Shown: positions 9,564 to 18,900 of the stretch, one piece after another | Numbering within the stretch: the first letter of the stretch is position 1 | Layout: every line of letters starts with the position of its first letter | NCBI GenBank assembly: GCA_023544645.1 | Contig: JAMJFO010000037.1 | Coordinates: 1 to 36,140 of the forward strand | Direction of reading: 5' to 3' | Source of the DNA: Desulfobulbaceae bacterium | GTDB taxonomy: Bacteria > Desulfobacterota > Desulfobulbia > Desulfobulbales > Desulfobulbaceae | DNA length: 36,140 nucleotides | Position numbers and translations under genes: made by a program | The notes under the pieces: model-generated | Told to the model about the DNA's origin: nothing | Seen by the model: only the letters and a program-made list of their open reading frames with translations | Database searches by the model: none

Positions 9564-9687
9564 CAGGCTATAAAATATTGTTTTAATAAGGGGTTATGCG
9601 AACGGGGTGAACGCAACAGGGTCTACTCATCTATACTAGCATGAACCCCGGTGATTGCATATCATTTTCTTGAAAACCAAGAGGACG

Positions 9688-9730
9688 AAAAAGGGGGGTC
9701 CAAGGAGGTGGCAGCGAAAAAACTGCCCCC
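9688..9730 (-). terminator. Possible terminator downstream of the cytochrome gene
   Basis: On the minus strand, GGCAG (9727-9723) pairs with CTGCC (9714-9710). The flanking G-run (9730-9726) can alternatively pair with CCCCCC (9698-9693), which is followed by TTTTT. This lies in the 220-bp gap between the cytochrome stop and the lipoprotein start. I see no gene in the rest of the gap (9564-9783). Confidence 0.4.
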
Positions 9731-9783
9731 ATCAGATCAGCCGTGCAAATAGATATCGCGTCGAGGCGATGGCGGAATACTCG

Positions 9784-10413
9784 CTACTTGTCTCCATGAC
9801 AGTTGAAGCAGAGCTGCGATCCGGCCATGGTGTCGCGGACCAGATGCGGCAGGTCAAAGCCGTTATGGGGGTCATGGCATGATGGACACTCCACCTTGCC
9901 GTTAAACATGGGCGTAGGGGGGAATGTCATAATAGCGACACTATCGACCCAAATGATAGGATGACAGGTGGTACAAGCGCTGCCCGCAGTCTGGTGATTC
10001 CAATCTATGCCCACAGGATGGTCGTCTGCAAGATTTGTCCCTACATCGGCATTTCCACCGATGGAAATGGATCCGCTCATTCCGCCGAAAGAATCAATGG
10101 ATATTGTGCCGTCGTGACAGGCCAGGCAGACTTTGGAAGCCGCTCCGGGTTGATCGGCAATAACATCCATGGTCGGGCTGCTGTACAGGGTGTAGATTGC
10201 CGTTGACATCTCGTGGTTCCACAGCGGAGCGTCTATGTTCGAATCCGCGTTATGAGGCGTATGGCATGGGAGACAGATTTCCCCCTCAGACCAGGCATGT
10301 GTGGAGAAATCATGTTCGCTTCCGGCTATCAGGCCCCATGCTCCATGGGAAGAAAACAGCAGCACAATCGCACAAATTGCCCAGCTCAAAGTCCATAACG
10401 TATAATCTTTCAC
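9784..10413 (-). CDS. Pentaheme c-type cytochrome, periplasmic
   Basis: A 209-residue protein with a hydrophobic N-terminal signal (about 7-27, ending SHGAWG) and five CxxCH heme-attachment motifs: CLPCH at 47, CLACH at 96, CTTCH at 147, CPSCH at 176 and CFNCH at 202. Two of them continue as CHTPHN and CHDPHNG, typical of the doubled-CxxCH cytochrome families of anaerobic respirers. It should act in the periplasm as an electron carrier. It is monocistronic, with no quinol oxidase or reductase gene next to it, so its partners cannot be named. The start is GTG 10413, preceded on the minus strand by a GGGGGGA Shine-Dalgarno-like run 5 nt upstream. The last heme site lies only 7 residues from the C-terminus. 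Confidence 0.9.
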   Translation of the reverse strand: MKDYTLWTLSWAICAIVLLFSSHGAWGLIAGSEHDFSTHAWSEGEICLPCHTPHNADSNIDAPLWNHEMSTAIYTLYSSPTMDVIADQPGAASKVCLACHDGTISIDSFGGMSGSISIGGNADVGTNLADDHPVGIDWNHQTAGSACTTCHPIIWVDSVAIMTFPPTPMFNGKVECPSCHDPHNGFDLPHLVRDTMAGSQLCFNCHGDK

Positions 10414-10441
10414 TGTATTCCCCCCTCAGAGTACCGTGTTG

Positions 10442-10469
10442 ATTGTAGCTAACGCATAAGGTTACTGAA
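10442..10469 (-). promoter_or_regulatory. Candidate sigma70-type promoter of the cytochrome gene
   Basis: On the minus strand, TTCAGT (10469-10464) and TACAAT (10447-10442) are separated by 16 bp, about 29 bp upstream of the GTG start. The -10 box is good and the -35 is poor. Confidence 0.35.
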
Positions 10470-10537
10470 TGCTCATTCATTAACCATAAAATACCAATTT
10501 TGCCAATGAAATATTAGAAGATAATGATGAGATATGC

Positions 10538-10554
10538 AACTATCTCTGATAGTT
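10538..10554. repeat. Short palindrome AACTAT-n5-ATAGTT
   Basis: A perfect 6-bp inverted repeat with a 5-nt spacer, in the A/T-rich gap (10414-10567) between the cytochrome and TIM-barrel genes. It could be a weak terminator for the upstream minus-strand operon or a protein-binding site. No T-run follows. Confidence 0.3.
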
Positions 10555-10567
10555 ACGATAATGTATT

Positions 10568-11374
10568 TTAAAAGAGATCCAGAGAGTGAACCGCTTCCAA
10601 GGACATCCAGAGATCCTTCTCGCTGTGGGGTTCGAGGGTGATCAAGGGGGAAATGCTGTTTTGGCGCAGGTGATCGAATAGCTGGGGAAAATCGAATCGT
10701 CCCCGGCCGATGGCGAGGTGGTCGTCCCGATCGCCATGGTTGTCGTGCAGATGGATCTGCCCCAGCCAGGGCTGCAGTCTGTCCAGCCACACCTGCCAGG
10801 TGGAGCCGGCATAGGCCATGAGATGCCCTACATCCAGGCAGAAACCGAAGTTTGATCCCGACAGTTCCTGGAAGAGCAGGTGATGTATATCCGGCAGCTG
10901 CTCATAGGTGTTTTCAAACATCACCGGCGTGCCGGTGGCAGCGGCAATGTCCAGGAGTTCGTTCCAGGTCTCCACGGAATAGCGGAGCCATTGGTCCAGT
11001 TTGTATGAGTGTTTGTTGTCCTCGTAGCCCAGATGGCAGACAATGGATTGGGGCCGGAAAATTTCTGTTAATTGGAATGCCCGGTAAAGCTTCCGGCGGG
11101 TGACTTTCCGGATTTCAGGATCAACAGCTCCCGGCGCAAGATCAAAAAAAGGGGCGTGCAGGGTGCAGGCAAGTCCTTTTTCTTCGAGCCGGCGGGCCAT
11201 AATGATAAAGGCATCATCCGGCCTGGACCAGAGACACTCGCCCTCCAGCCCGATTTCCGGGCGAAGTTCATGGTCAAGAAAGGTCTGGAGCAGGCCCTGC
11301 TCAAGCTGCTCAAAGGGAGCGTTGATGAAACAGCGGCGGATAATTGATGTATATCTATCGGAGGCAATGGTCAT
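10568..11374 (-). CDS. Sugar phosphate isomerase/epimerase-type TIM-barrel protein
   Basis: A 268-residue cytoplasmic protein of the xylose-isomerase-like/AP-endonuclease-family-2 TIM-barrel superfamily. Metal-binding signatures appear in the expected order: CHLGYED, VMFENTYE (Glu), CLDVGHLMAY (Asp, His), QIHLHDNHGDRDDHLAIGRGRFDF (His, Asp, His) and LITLEPHSE (Glu). These residues usually coordinate one or more divalent metals. The superfamily includes isomerases, epimerases, endonuclease IV and phosphodiesterases, and the substrate cannot be told from the sequence. The gene starts 9 bp after the M18 aminopeptidase stop, with its GGAG ribosome binding site inside the end of that gene, so the two are probably one operon. 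A cobamide-remodelling CbiR-like role is a remote alternative within this fold. Confidence 0.8.
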   Translation of the reverse strand: MTIASDRYTSIIRRCFINAPFEQLEQGLLQTFLDHELRPEIGLEGECLWSRPDDAFIIMARRLEEKGLACTLHAPFFDLAPGAVDPEIRKVTRRKLYRAFQLTEIFRPQSIVCHLGYEDNKHSYKLDQWLRYSVETWNELLDIAAATGTPVMFENTYEQLPDIHHLLFQELSGSNFGFCLDVGHLMAYAGSTWQVWLDRLQPWLGQIHLHDNHGDRDDHLAIGRGRFDFPQLFDHLRQNSISPLITLEPHSEKDLWMSLEAVHSLDLF

Positions 11375-11383
11375 AACGATGTT

Positions 11384-12703
11384 TTACTCCGCCAGGCATT
11401 GCCACATGTTCTGGTCATGTGCGGCAGTGAAAAAGGTACGCATTGCCCGGTACAGATGCCAGCCGTCCTTTGCTCCGGCCATTTCACGGATCGAGTGCAT
11501 GGCCAGGCTGGGAACGCCTATATCCAGTGTCTGGATGCCGATGGCGCCCGCCGTGATGGGGCCGATGGTTGAACCGCAGGCCAGATCGCTGCGCATGACA
11601 AATTCCTGGACCGGGATGTCGGCCTGTTCGGCCAGCACCCGGAAAAAAGAGGCTGTCCGGCCCGTTGTCGCGTATCGCTGGTTGGCATTATACTTGATGA
11701 CCGGACCCATGTTTAACCGGGGCAGGTGGTTCTTGTCGTGTTGGTCGGCAAAATTAGGGTGCACGCCATGGGCGTTATCGGTGGAGATACACAGCGAACG
11801 ATGGATGCAGCGCTGTCTTGTTTCACTGTCGGGTATCAGCCGTTCAAGGGTGGAACGGAGGAAAGGCCCCTGCGCTCCGCTGGTGGAAAGGCTGCCTACC
11901 TCTTCATGATCGTTGAGCACAATAAGCGAGTTCTGTGGTTTTTCAGCGTCAACAAGCCCCGTTGCCAGGGAAAAGCAGGAGAGCAGGTTGTCGAGGCGGG
12001 CCCCGGTTATGAACTCCTGCCCGATGCCCACGGTTGCCGCCGGCTGTGAGTCATAGAGGAATAATTCATGGTCAAGGATTTCCGCTTCCCGGATGTTATG
12101 CTCCCGGGCAAGCTGCTCCCGGACAATGGCGGCAAAATCTGGCGAATCCTCGCCGCTGTGCTGCATGACTATGGGAACAAGGTCGGTCTGTTTGTTGATT
12201 TTTTTCTGCTCATTGGCATCCCTGTTCAAATGGATTGCCAGGCTGGGGATAACGGCGACAGGGCGTTTAAAGTCGATCAGGGCGCTGCTGATGGAGGAAT
12301 CGCGGTTCCGCCAGGTCACCCTCCCGGCAATGGACAGGTCGCGGTCAAACCATGGATCAAGCAGGGCGCCGCCATAGGTCTCAACGCCCATCTGCAGCAG
12401 ACCGTGATTGACCATGTCCGGCTTCGGCTTGATTTTCAGCGCCGGGCTGTCGGTGTGCGCCCCGGCTATTCGCAGCCCGGACCCGGCGAAGTCGTCATCG
12501 GCAAGAGAGAGCAGGACCAGGCTGGAGCCGTTCCGGCGTATGAAATAAAGTCCCGGCGTCCTGGTATCCCATGATTCATTTTCATGGAGTTCCGTGAAGC
12601 CTCGGGTCATAAGAAGACGGCAGATGGAGTGCACGGCGTGAAAAACGGTCGGCGACTCCTTGAGAAAATGGAGAAGCTGCCGGATGTAGTTGTCCTGATC
12701 CAT
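11384..12703 (-). CDS. M18 family aminopeptidase (aspartyl aminopeptidase-like)
   Basis: A dizinc exopeptidase expected to release N-terminal acidic residues in the cytoplasm. The 439-residue protein carries the M18 signature series: AGAHTDSP (His83, zinc), GARLDNL (Asp, bridging), LNDHEEVGS (Glu catalytic base and Glu zinc ligand), STDNAHG (Asp) and MHSIREMAG (His near the C-terminus). Length is typical (about 420-480). The whole catalytic set is present, so it should be active. It is the first gene of a likely two-gene unit with the TIM-barrel gene. The start ATG was chosen because the following DNYIRQLLHFLKESPTVFHA matches the usual M18 N-terminal helix. Confidence 0.93.
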   Translation of the reverse strand: MDQDNYIRQLLHFLKESPTVFHAVHSICRLLMTRGFTELHENESWDTRTPGLYFIRRNGSSLVLLSLADDDFAGSGLRIAGAHTDSPALKIKPKPDMVNHGLLQMGVETYGGALLDPWFDRDLSIAGRVTWRNRDSSISSALIDFKRPVAVIPSLAIHLNRDANEQKKINKQTDLVPIVMQHSGEDSPDFAAIVREQLAREHNIREAEILDHELFLYDSQPAATVGIGQEFITGARLDNLLSCFSLATGLVDAEKPQNSLIVLNDHEEVGSLSTSGAQGPFLRSTLERLIPDSETRQRCIHRSLCISTDNAHGVHPNFADQHDKNHLPRLNMGPVIKYNANQRYATTGRTASFFRVLAEQADIPVQEFVMRSDLACGSTIGPITAGAIGIQTLDIGVPSLAMHSIREMAGAKDGWHLYRAMRTFFTAAHDQNMWQCLAE

Positions 12704-12870
12704 ATCGTTTGTTACCCTGTTGTTCCTTGTTTGATAATGCCGGTATATGCTGAGGTTTGCTGTGGCTGCTACAATACTTTTTTACCTGTTTTTTGTAAAG
12801 GATTGGTGCTGGTCGCATCAACAGAAATATGGATTCGAAAATTCAATAATGATCGGAAAGGGTGAAACAT

Positions 12871-13965
12871 ATGGCTGATGCCCCACCGCATTTTTTACTG
12901 CTGGAACCCTATTATGGAGGGTCTCATGGGGCTTTTCTTGAAGGGCTGCAAAAACATCTGCCATTCAGGTTTACCCTGGTCAGCCTGCCGGCCCGCAAAT
13001 GGAAGATGCGGATGCAGCTCGCCGCACCATGGATGGCCGGGGAAACCTGCCGCCTGGTCAAAGAAGGCGCCCAATTTGACGGTATACTCTGTTCATCATT
13101 CATTGATGTGGCAACCCTGCGCGTCCTTCTTGCCGGAGAAGGAATCTCCCTTCCGCTGGCCCTCTATTTCCACGAAAATCAGTTTGCCTACCCGAACCGG
13201 GCCAAAGGCTCTGCCGCATATCAGTTCACGGCTCTCAATTTTACCTCTGCCCTTGCCGCGGACACCATTGCCTTTAACAGCAGCTATAACCGCGAAACCT
13301 TCCTGGATGGCGTGACCGGTTACCTGAAAAAAGCCACAGACATGGACATTCTTTACCGGGTTGATGAGCTGCGGGAAAAATCTCATGTTCTGTATCCGGG
13401 GATCGATTTCAGCGGTTTTGCTCGGTCCGCCGGTCAAAGAGCAAATCCTGCGCCGGTGATTGTCTGGAACCACCGTTGGGAGCACGACAAGGACCCGGAA
13501 ACTTTTTTTACAACCCTGGCTGATCTTTCAGCCAGGGGCATTGATTTCAAGTTGATTGTCCTGGGCCAGCATTTTGCCCGCTGCCCGGAAATCTTTGCCA
13601 GGAGCAGGCAGGTGTTGCAAAAGCACATTGTTCACTTTGGCTATGCTCCCGATAAAACCGACTATATCCGGCTGTTGAACCGGGCCGACATTGTCGCGTC
13701 CACGGCACTGCATGAGTTTTTCGGCATGGCCGTGCTGGAGGCGGTTCGCTGCGGGTGCCGGCCCCTTGTTCCAGACCGGCTTTCCTACCGGGAGCTTTTT
13801 CCGTCAACCTGCCGGTACCCGGAGGGAGGTTTTGCCCGGGCAATCTCCAGGGAGCTGGACAATTATTGCCCCCTGGACAAAAAAGAAATTCTGCAGTTGA
13901 CGGATCACTGTTCCTGGCCCAACATGGCGGACAAATATACAAAGTGGCTGTTGTCCCTTCTGTAA
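12871..13965 (+). CDS. tRNA-queuosine alpha-mannosyltransferase-like glycosyltransferase
   Basis: A 364-residue GT-B fold glycosyltransferase. The N-terminus LLLEPYYGGSHGAFLEGL, followed by LPARKWKMRMQ, ALYFHENQFAYP and NFTSALAADTIAFNSSYNRETFL, is the signature of the DUF3524/QTMAN family. This family includes the enzyme that mannosylates queuosine in tRNA-Asp(QUC) in animals. The C-terminal half has the usual nucleotide-sugar domain (VWNHRWEHDKDPETFF; STALHEFFGMAVLEAVRCGCRPLVP, with the ExxxxG-type region). ATG 12871 is preceded by AAGGGTG with about 6-nt spacing; the GTG at 12862 has its purines too close. It is transcribed alone, divergent from the aminopeptidase gene. The family assignment is firm; activity on bacterial tRNA is an inference. 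Confidence 0.85.
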   Translation: MADAPPHFLLLEPYYGGSHGAFLEGLQKHLPFRFTLVSLPARKWKMRMQLAAPWMAGETCRLVKEGAQFDGILCSSFIDVATLRVLLAGEGISLPLALYFHENQFAYPNRAKGSAAYQFTALNFTSALAADTIAFNSSYNRETFLDGVTGYLKKATDMDILYRVDELREKSHVLYPGIDFSGFARSAGQRANPAPVIVWNHRWEHDKDPETFFTTLADLSARGIDFKLIVLGQHFARCPEIFARSRQVLQKHIVHFGYAPDKTDYIRLLNRADIVASTALHEFFGMAVLEAVRCGCRPLVPDRLSYRELFPSTCRYPEGGFARAISRELDNYCPLDKKEILQLTDHCSWPNMADKYTKWLLSLL

Positions 13966-14070
13966 CTCTGTTTTCACTGCGCAGTAAGTTTCTTTTCTCT
14001 GCCGCGATCATCCCGGCCCAGTTTCGGTCCTGCATCTTCAGACTTTCGGCAACACGCGGCATGGAAAACG

Positions 14071-14136
14071 TGACCGCGGTCGAATTTAACTTGACCCGGA
14101 GCCCGTGCGTTTGTATAGATTTCGACTACGGTCGAC
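14071..14136 (+). promoter_or_regulatory. Promoter and candidate TetR operators of the efflux operon
   Basis: TTGACC (14091-14096) and TATAGA (14114-14119) are separated by exactly 17 bp, a strong sigma70-type promoter. CGGTCGA occurs at 14077-14083 inside the palindrome GACCGCGGTC (14072-14081). It occurs again at 14129-14135 inside the inverted repeat TCGAC-TACG-GTCGA (14122-14135). The copies are 52 bp apart, about five helical turns, and bracket the promoter, as expected for autoregulation by the TetR protein encoded just downstream. Confidence 0.6.
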
Positions 14137-14156
14137 TTTGCTTTTCGGGAGGTGGA

Positions 14157-14777
14157 ATGGCAGGAATCAGGGAACAAAAAAAGAAACAGACCAGGGAGGC
14201 TATCCTTGCGGCAGCGCTCCAGCTTTTCACCAGAAAAGGCTATGAAAATACCAGTATTGACGAACTTGCCCGCAGGGCAGGCATCGGCAAAGGCACTATA
14301 TATAGCTATTTTCAGTCAAAAAGCCAGATATTCCTGGCCTTTTGCGAAGAGCAGCTAGAATACGTCTACAATGAGCTGGCGGTAAAGTCCGACTCCCGGA
14401 CCAGCCTGATCGATCAGCTCCTGACACTGTTCATGGGCGAATTCCGGTTCATCAACCGCAACAAGGAATTCGGCCGTATCCTGATGCGCGAAACAGTATT
14501 TCCCAAAGATCTGACCGGGGCGCGGTCCAGGGAGCTTGACAACAAATATATAGACCTGCTCATGCCTTTGCTCAAAGAAGCCCAGAAGCGGGGAGAACTC
14601 AGGACGGATATTGAGTATATCCTGGTTGTCGGCCATTTTTACGCGCTGTATATCATGGCCGTTTCCGGCTGGTACATGGGGCGCCTGCTGACTGAAGAGG
14701 ATGTGTACATGGTTCTGGAATCTTTGTTTAGCCAGGCGCTGCAGGGATTGGCTCCCGGCAGGAAAGTGGAGGCGTGA
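14157..14777 (+). CDS. TetR/AcrR family transcriptional regulator
   Basis: A 206-residue repressor-type protein. Residues 11-57 are a canonical TetR N-terminal domain: REAILAAALQLFTRKGYENTS, helix-turn-helix at about 32-52 with IDELARRAGIGKGTIYSYFQSK. The C-terminal ligand-binding domain has no recognisable specificity motif. An upstream extension of the frame exists to 13755, but ATG 14157 has a perfect GGAGGTGGA ribosome binding site and gives the family N-terminus. It is first in an operon with an RND adaptor (4 bp downstream) and an RND pump, so it most likely controls efflux in response to a toxic substrate and regulates itself through the CGGTCGA sites upstream. Confidence 0.92.
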   Translation: MAGIREQKKKQTREAILAAALQLFTRKGYENTSIDELARRAGIGKGTIYSYFQSKSQIFLAFCEEQLEYVYNELAVKSDSRTSLIDQLLTLFMGEFRFINRNKEFGRILMRETVFPKDLTGARSRELDNKYIDLLMPLLKEAQKRGELRTDIEYILVVGHFYALYIMAVSGWYMGRLLTEEDVYMVLESLFSQALQGLAPGRKVEA

Positions 14778-14781
14778 ACCG

Positions 14782-15939
14782 ATGAGTGACAAAGAGAAAA
14801 ACACCAGCGGGTCAGACTCCGGAAAACCGGCCCTGCATTTTTTCTGGCGCAATCTTCCCCGCCTGGCCCTTTTGCTCACATTTCTCCTGATCATTATTCT
14901 CATGGTCATGATCAGCGGTGAGAAAAAACGGATGGAGCAGGAAAAAGCAGCGGCCAAGTCCCAGGACCGAAAACCGACAAATGTTGTCCTGCTCGAACTG
15001 AAGCCTACAGCAATGCGGGACGCTATCAACCTGCCCGGGGTCATCGAACCCTGGATCAGGCTTGAGCTCATGGCCAGGATAAGCGGGACCATTGAAGAAG
15101 TGCTCGTGCGAGAGGGAGACGTGGTCGGGAAGGGCGAGCTCCTGGCCCGGATCGAACCGGATGACTACCGCATTGCCCTTGATTCGGCCAGGGCTGCCTA
15201 TGAACTGGCCAGGGCTGACCATGAAAGGGCAAAGATCATGGTCAGTAAAAATGCCATTCCCGTCGCCGACCTCGAAAGCATGGAGGCGAGGATGATCAGC
15301 GCCCGGGCGGACATGGAAAACGCTGAACTCAGGTTGTCACGCTGTAATATCACCGCGCCCATGGCCGGGGTGGTCAGTCGGCTGGATGCCGAGGTCGGGC
15401 TTTTTCTGAGCGTCGGCGACCCGGTGGGACAGATGCTCCGGATCGACCGGGTGAAAGGCGTGGTGGGAATACCTGAGTCCGATGTCCATGCGGTTGGGAA
15501 GATATCCGAGGTGGAAATGACCATCCAGGCTCTGGATGACAGGCGGGTGACCGGCAAAAAATATTTTCTCGCTTCCGCACCGGAAAGCGTGGCCCGCGTC
15601 TACCGCCTGGAGCTGGAAATAGCCAATCCTGACGGCGCAATCCTTCCCGGCATGTTTCTGCGAGCCCATGTGGTCAAGAGGACAATTCCCAACGCTGTTG
15701 CCGTTCCCCTCTACAGTGTTATCACCCGCAACGAGGAGCAGTTTGTCTTTGTCGAACGTAACGGGGTGGCGGAAAAAAGACCGGTGACCCTCGGCATCCT
15801 CGAGAAATGGCAGATCCAGATAACCGAAGGACTTGAAGCAGGCGAAAGGGTCGTGGTCGAGGGGCATCGCGATATTGAAGACGGTCAGAAAATTGAAGTT
15901 ATCCGGGTCCTGACCGATCCTGAAAGCATGCAGTTATGA
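14782..15939 (+). CDS. RND efflux periplasmic adaptor (membrane fusion protein)
   Basis: A 385-residue inner-membrane-anchored periplasmic adaptor. A single transmembrane segment spans about 26-46 after a short cytoplasmic tail. It is followed by a lipoyl/barrel-sandwich half (GTIEEVLVREGDVVGKGELLARIEPDDY), an alpha-hairpin (about 135-180) and the second half ITAPMAGVVSRLDAEVG. Beta-barrel and membrane-proximal domains follow, with VAVPLYSVI and GERVVVEGHRDIEDGQKIEV. The protein bridges the RND pump and an outer-membrane channel; no TolC-type gene lies in this window. ATG 14782 follows GGAGG by about 10 nt. The stop overlaps the pump start by 4 bp (ATGA). Confidence 0.93.
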   Translation: MSDKEKNTSGSDSGKPALHFFWRNLPRLALLLTFLLIIILMVMISGEKKRMEQEKAAAKSQDRKPTNVVLLELKPTAMRDAINLPGVIEPWIRLELMARISGTIEEVLVREGDVVGKGELLARIEPDDYRIALDSARAAYELARADHERAKIMVSKNAIPVADLESMEARMISARADMENAELRLSRCNITAPMAGVVSRLDAEVGLFLSVGDPVGQMLRIDRVKGVVGIPESDVHAVGKISEVEMTIQALDDRRVTGKKYFLASAPESVARVYRLELEIANPDGAILPGMFLRAHVVKRTIPNAVAVPLYSVITRNEEQFVFVERNGVAEKRPVTLGILEKWQIQITEGLEAGERVVVEGHRDIEDGQKIEVIRVLTDPESMQL

Positions 15940-18900
15940 TCATCTCCGATACCGCAGTTCAGAAAAGCATTTCCGTCCTGGTGCTGGGCGTGCTGATCCT
16001 GGTGTTCGGATCGTACTGCTATTCCGTTCTGCCGCGCGAAAGCGAACCGGACATCACCATTCCCAATGTTTTTGTTTCCACCAATTATCGGGGTGTTTCC
16101 TCTGCCGATATTGAAACGGCGGTCACGGTTGAGATTGAAAAGAAACTCAAGGGGCTGGATGGGCTGAAAAAAATCCAGTCGGTCAGCTCCGAGGGAATTT
16201 CCTCCATCAATATTGAATTCGTCACCGGGGTCGATATCGACAAAGCGCTGCAGGATGTCAAAGACAAGGTTGACGAGGCCCTGGGAGAATTACCCACTGA
16301 CCTGGACGAGGATCCCACAGTCTTTGAGGTGAATTTTTCTGAATTTCCCATTGTGGTCTTTTCTCTCTCCGGCACCTGCGGCCTGCCCTGTCTGAAAAAT
16401 ATTGCCGATGACCTGGAAGACGATATTGAAGCCATCACCGGCGTCCTGGAGGTTGATGTCACCGGCGGCCTGGAACGGGAGATCCGGGTGGAGATTTTTC
16501 CGGAAAAACTAGCCTACTACGGCCTGACCATCAACACCTTTCAGCAGGTTGTGGAGAGTGAAAACAAGAATACCTCCGGCGGCGCCATCCGCCTGGGTTC
16601 AGGGCGTTTCCTGCTCCGGGTGCCCGGGGAATTCAGCTCGCCCGATGAAATCTACGGCCTGGTCATGGGGGTGCATGAAGGTGAGCCGGTCTACCTGAAG
16701 GATGTGGCCCGGGTGGTGGACAGCTTTAAGGAGGAAACCAGCAGGTCACGCCTTGATGGACGTGAAGCCATCAACATTGCCGTCAAGAAACGGTCCGGGG
16801 AAAATATCCTGGCCATCACCAGGGAAGTGGACGAACTCATAGAAAAACGCCGCCTGACCTGGCCGGCAGGGACCGAAATCACCAAGCTCATGGACAAGGG
16901 CAAGGATATCAAACGCATGGTGGCGGACCTGGAGAACAATATCCTTTCCGGCCTGGTCCTGGTGGTCCTGGTCATCTTTTTTGCCATGGGTATTCGCAAT
17001 GCCGTTCTGGTCAGCCTGGCCATCCCTTTTTCCATGCTGCTGTCGTTCACCGTCCTCTATATCCTGGGAATAACGCTCAACATGGTGGTTCTGTTCAGCC
17101 TGACCCTGGCCCTGGGCATGCTTGTAGATAACGCTATCGTCATTGTTGAAAATATATACCGGTTTATGGAGCAGGGCGCCTCACGGGTGGAAGCGGCCAT
17201 GAAGGCCACTTCCGAAGTGGCGTATCCGGTTATCGGCTCCACGCTGACCACTCTGGCCGCTTTTTCCCCCATGCTGTTCTGGCCGGGCATAATGGGCGAA
17301 TTCATGAGCTATCTGCCGCTCACCCTGATTGTGACGCTCTCCTCCAGTCTTTTTGTTGCCCTGATTATCAATCCTGCCCTTGCTTCGCTGTTCGTCAAGG
17401 TCAAGGAGGTTAAGGCGGATAGCGGCGCTGCCGGTGGCGGGAAGAGATCGGTGGAGGAGCCGGTGGAGATCCGCGGCGTGCTCCTCACCCAATACAGCAG
17501 AACCCTGCAATTTGCCCTGAAATATCCACTGGTGATGATCGGTTCCGCTTTCTGTGTGCTGATTCTCATGTTCCAGGGATGGCTGCTGGTGGTGGGCCTG
17601 GAGAAACCGGTTGAATTTTTCCCGGAGATTGATCCCAAGGGCATGTATGTCAATGTCGAAATCCCGGAGGGTGCGGAACTGGATTATATTGACCGGGTCA
17701 TGCGGCGCGTTGAAATGGCTGTTGCCGGAGGTGATGATGTGCCGGATTCCACCGGGGGCCACACCTGGGAGCAGTACCGGCAGGCCCTTGCCCTCAAGCC
17801 CTACACTTCCGCGACAGGCGCACCATACCATGGATCCAGCGATCTCAGGAATATAACCGATATCTATATGAAGGCCGTGGTCACCGCAGGTCCCGGCAGC
17901 GCTTTTGACCCCAATGCGCCCAATCACATTGGTGTTCGTTTTCTCGACCTGGAGGAGCGGCATCGTTCTACCCATGACACGGTTGCTGATATCAGGGAAC
18001 GGGTCAAAAATATTCCGGGCGGCAAGATCACCATTGCCATGCAGGAGGAAGGCCCGCCCACCGGCGCTCCCATCAACATTGAAATTTCCGGGGATAATTT
18101 TTCCGTGCTTGGCTCTATTGCCGGGAAAATAAGGGACGTCCTGGAACAGGTCCCCCATGTCAAGGATGTCCGGGATGATTTCAACGAGGGAAAACCTTCG
18201 GTCCAGGTAGTGGTGGACCGGCAGAAAGCCGCCCTGTTCGGTCTTTCCACGGAAATGATCGGCTTTGCACTTAAAACCGCTTACAACGGGCTGGATGTTT
18301 CCACCTACCGGGAAGAGAATGAAGATTATGATATCACCGTGCAGTTGGCGGAAGCCGACCGGAAGGTGATTGATGTGCTGCATGAACTGATGATTCCAGC
18401 TCCTTCAGGAGAAATGGTGCCGCTCTCCACCATCGCCCAAGTACGATACGCCGGATCAATCGGGGACATTGTCCGCATCAATAATGAAAGGGTGGTGACG
18501 GTCAAGGCCAATGTCGATGAGAACAAAATCCCCGGACCGGTGGCCAGAGCCGAAGCTGAAAAGCTCCTCAAGGATATTGCCCTGCCGCCCGGCTACAAAA
18601 TTACATTTACCGGCGAGTTTGAGTTTCAGCAGGAGTCGGAAGATTTCCTGAGCAAGGCCTTTGTCGTTGCCCTGTTGCTCATCTTCCTCATTCTGGTCAC
18701 CATGTTCAACTCGGTGGGCCAGCCCTTTATCATCATGACCTCGGTCATCCTTTCCCTGGGAGGCGCTTTTCTCGGGCTCATGCTGTTCCGGCAGCCCTTT
18801 GGAATCATCATGACCGGGGTCGGCGTTATTTCCCTTGCCGGGGTTGTCGTGAATAACGCCATCGTTTTGCTGGATTACACCAATAAACTCCTGGAAAGGG

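Noticed and set aside
10568-11374. Assignment of the TIM-barrel protein as CbiR, which would link to the corrinoid theme
   Set aside because: The shared residues (CLDVGHL, HLHD) are common to the whole superfamily; nothing specific to CbiR is visible.
13755-14156. N-terminal extension of the TetR frame by 134 codons
   Set aside because: It overlaps the mannosyltransferase gene in another frame, and ATG 14157 has a perfect ribosome binding site and the correct TetR start.
17181-18383. Long open frame (400 codons) on the minus strand opposite the RND pump
   Set aside because: Antisense to an intact pump gene; His/Gln-rich translation without motif or ribosome binding site.
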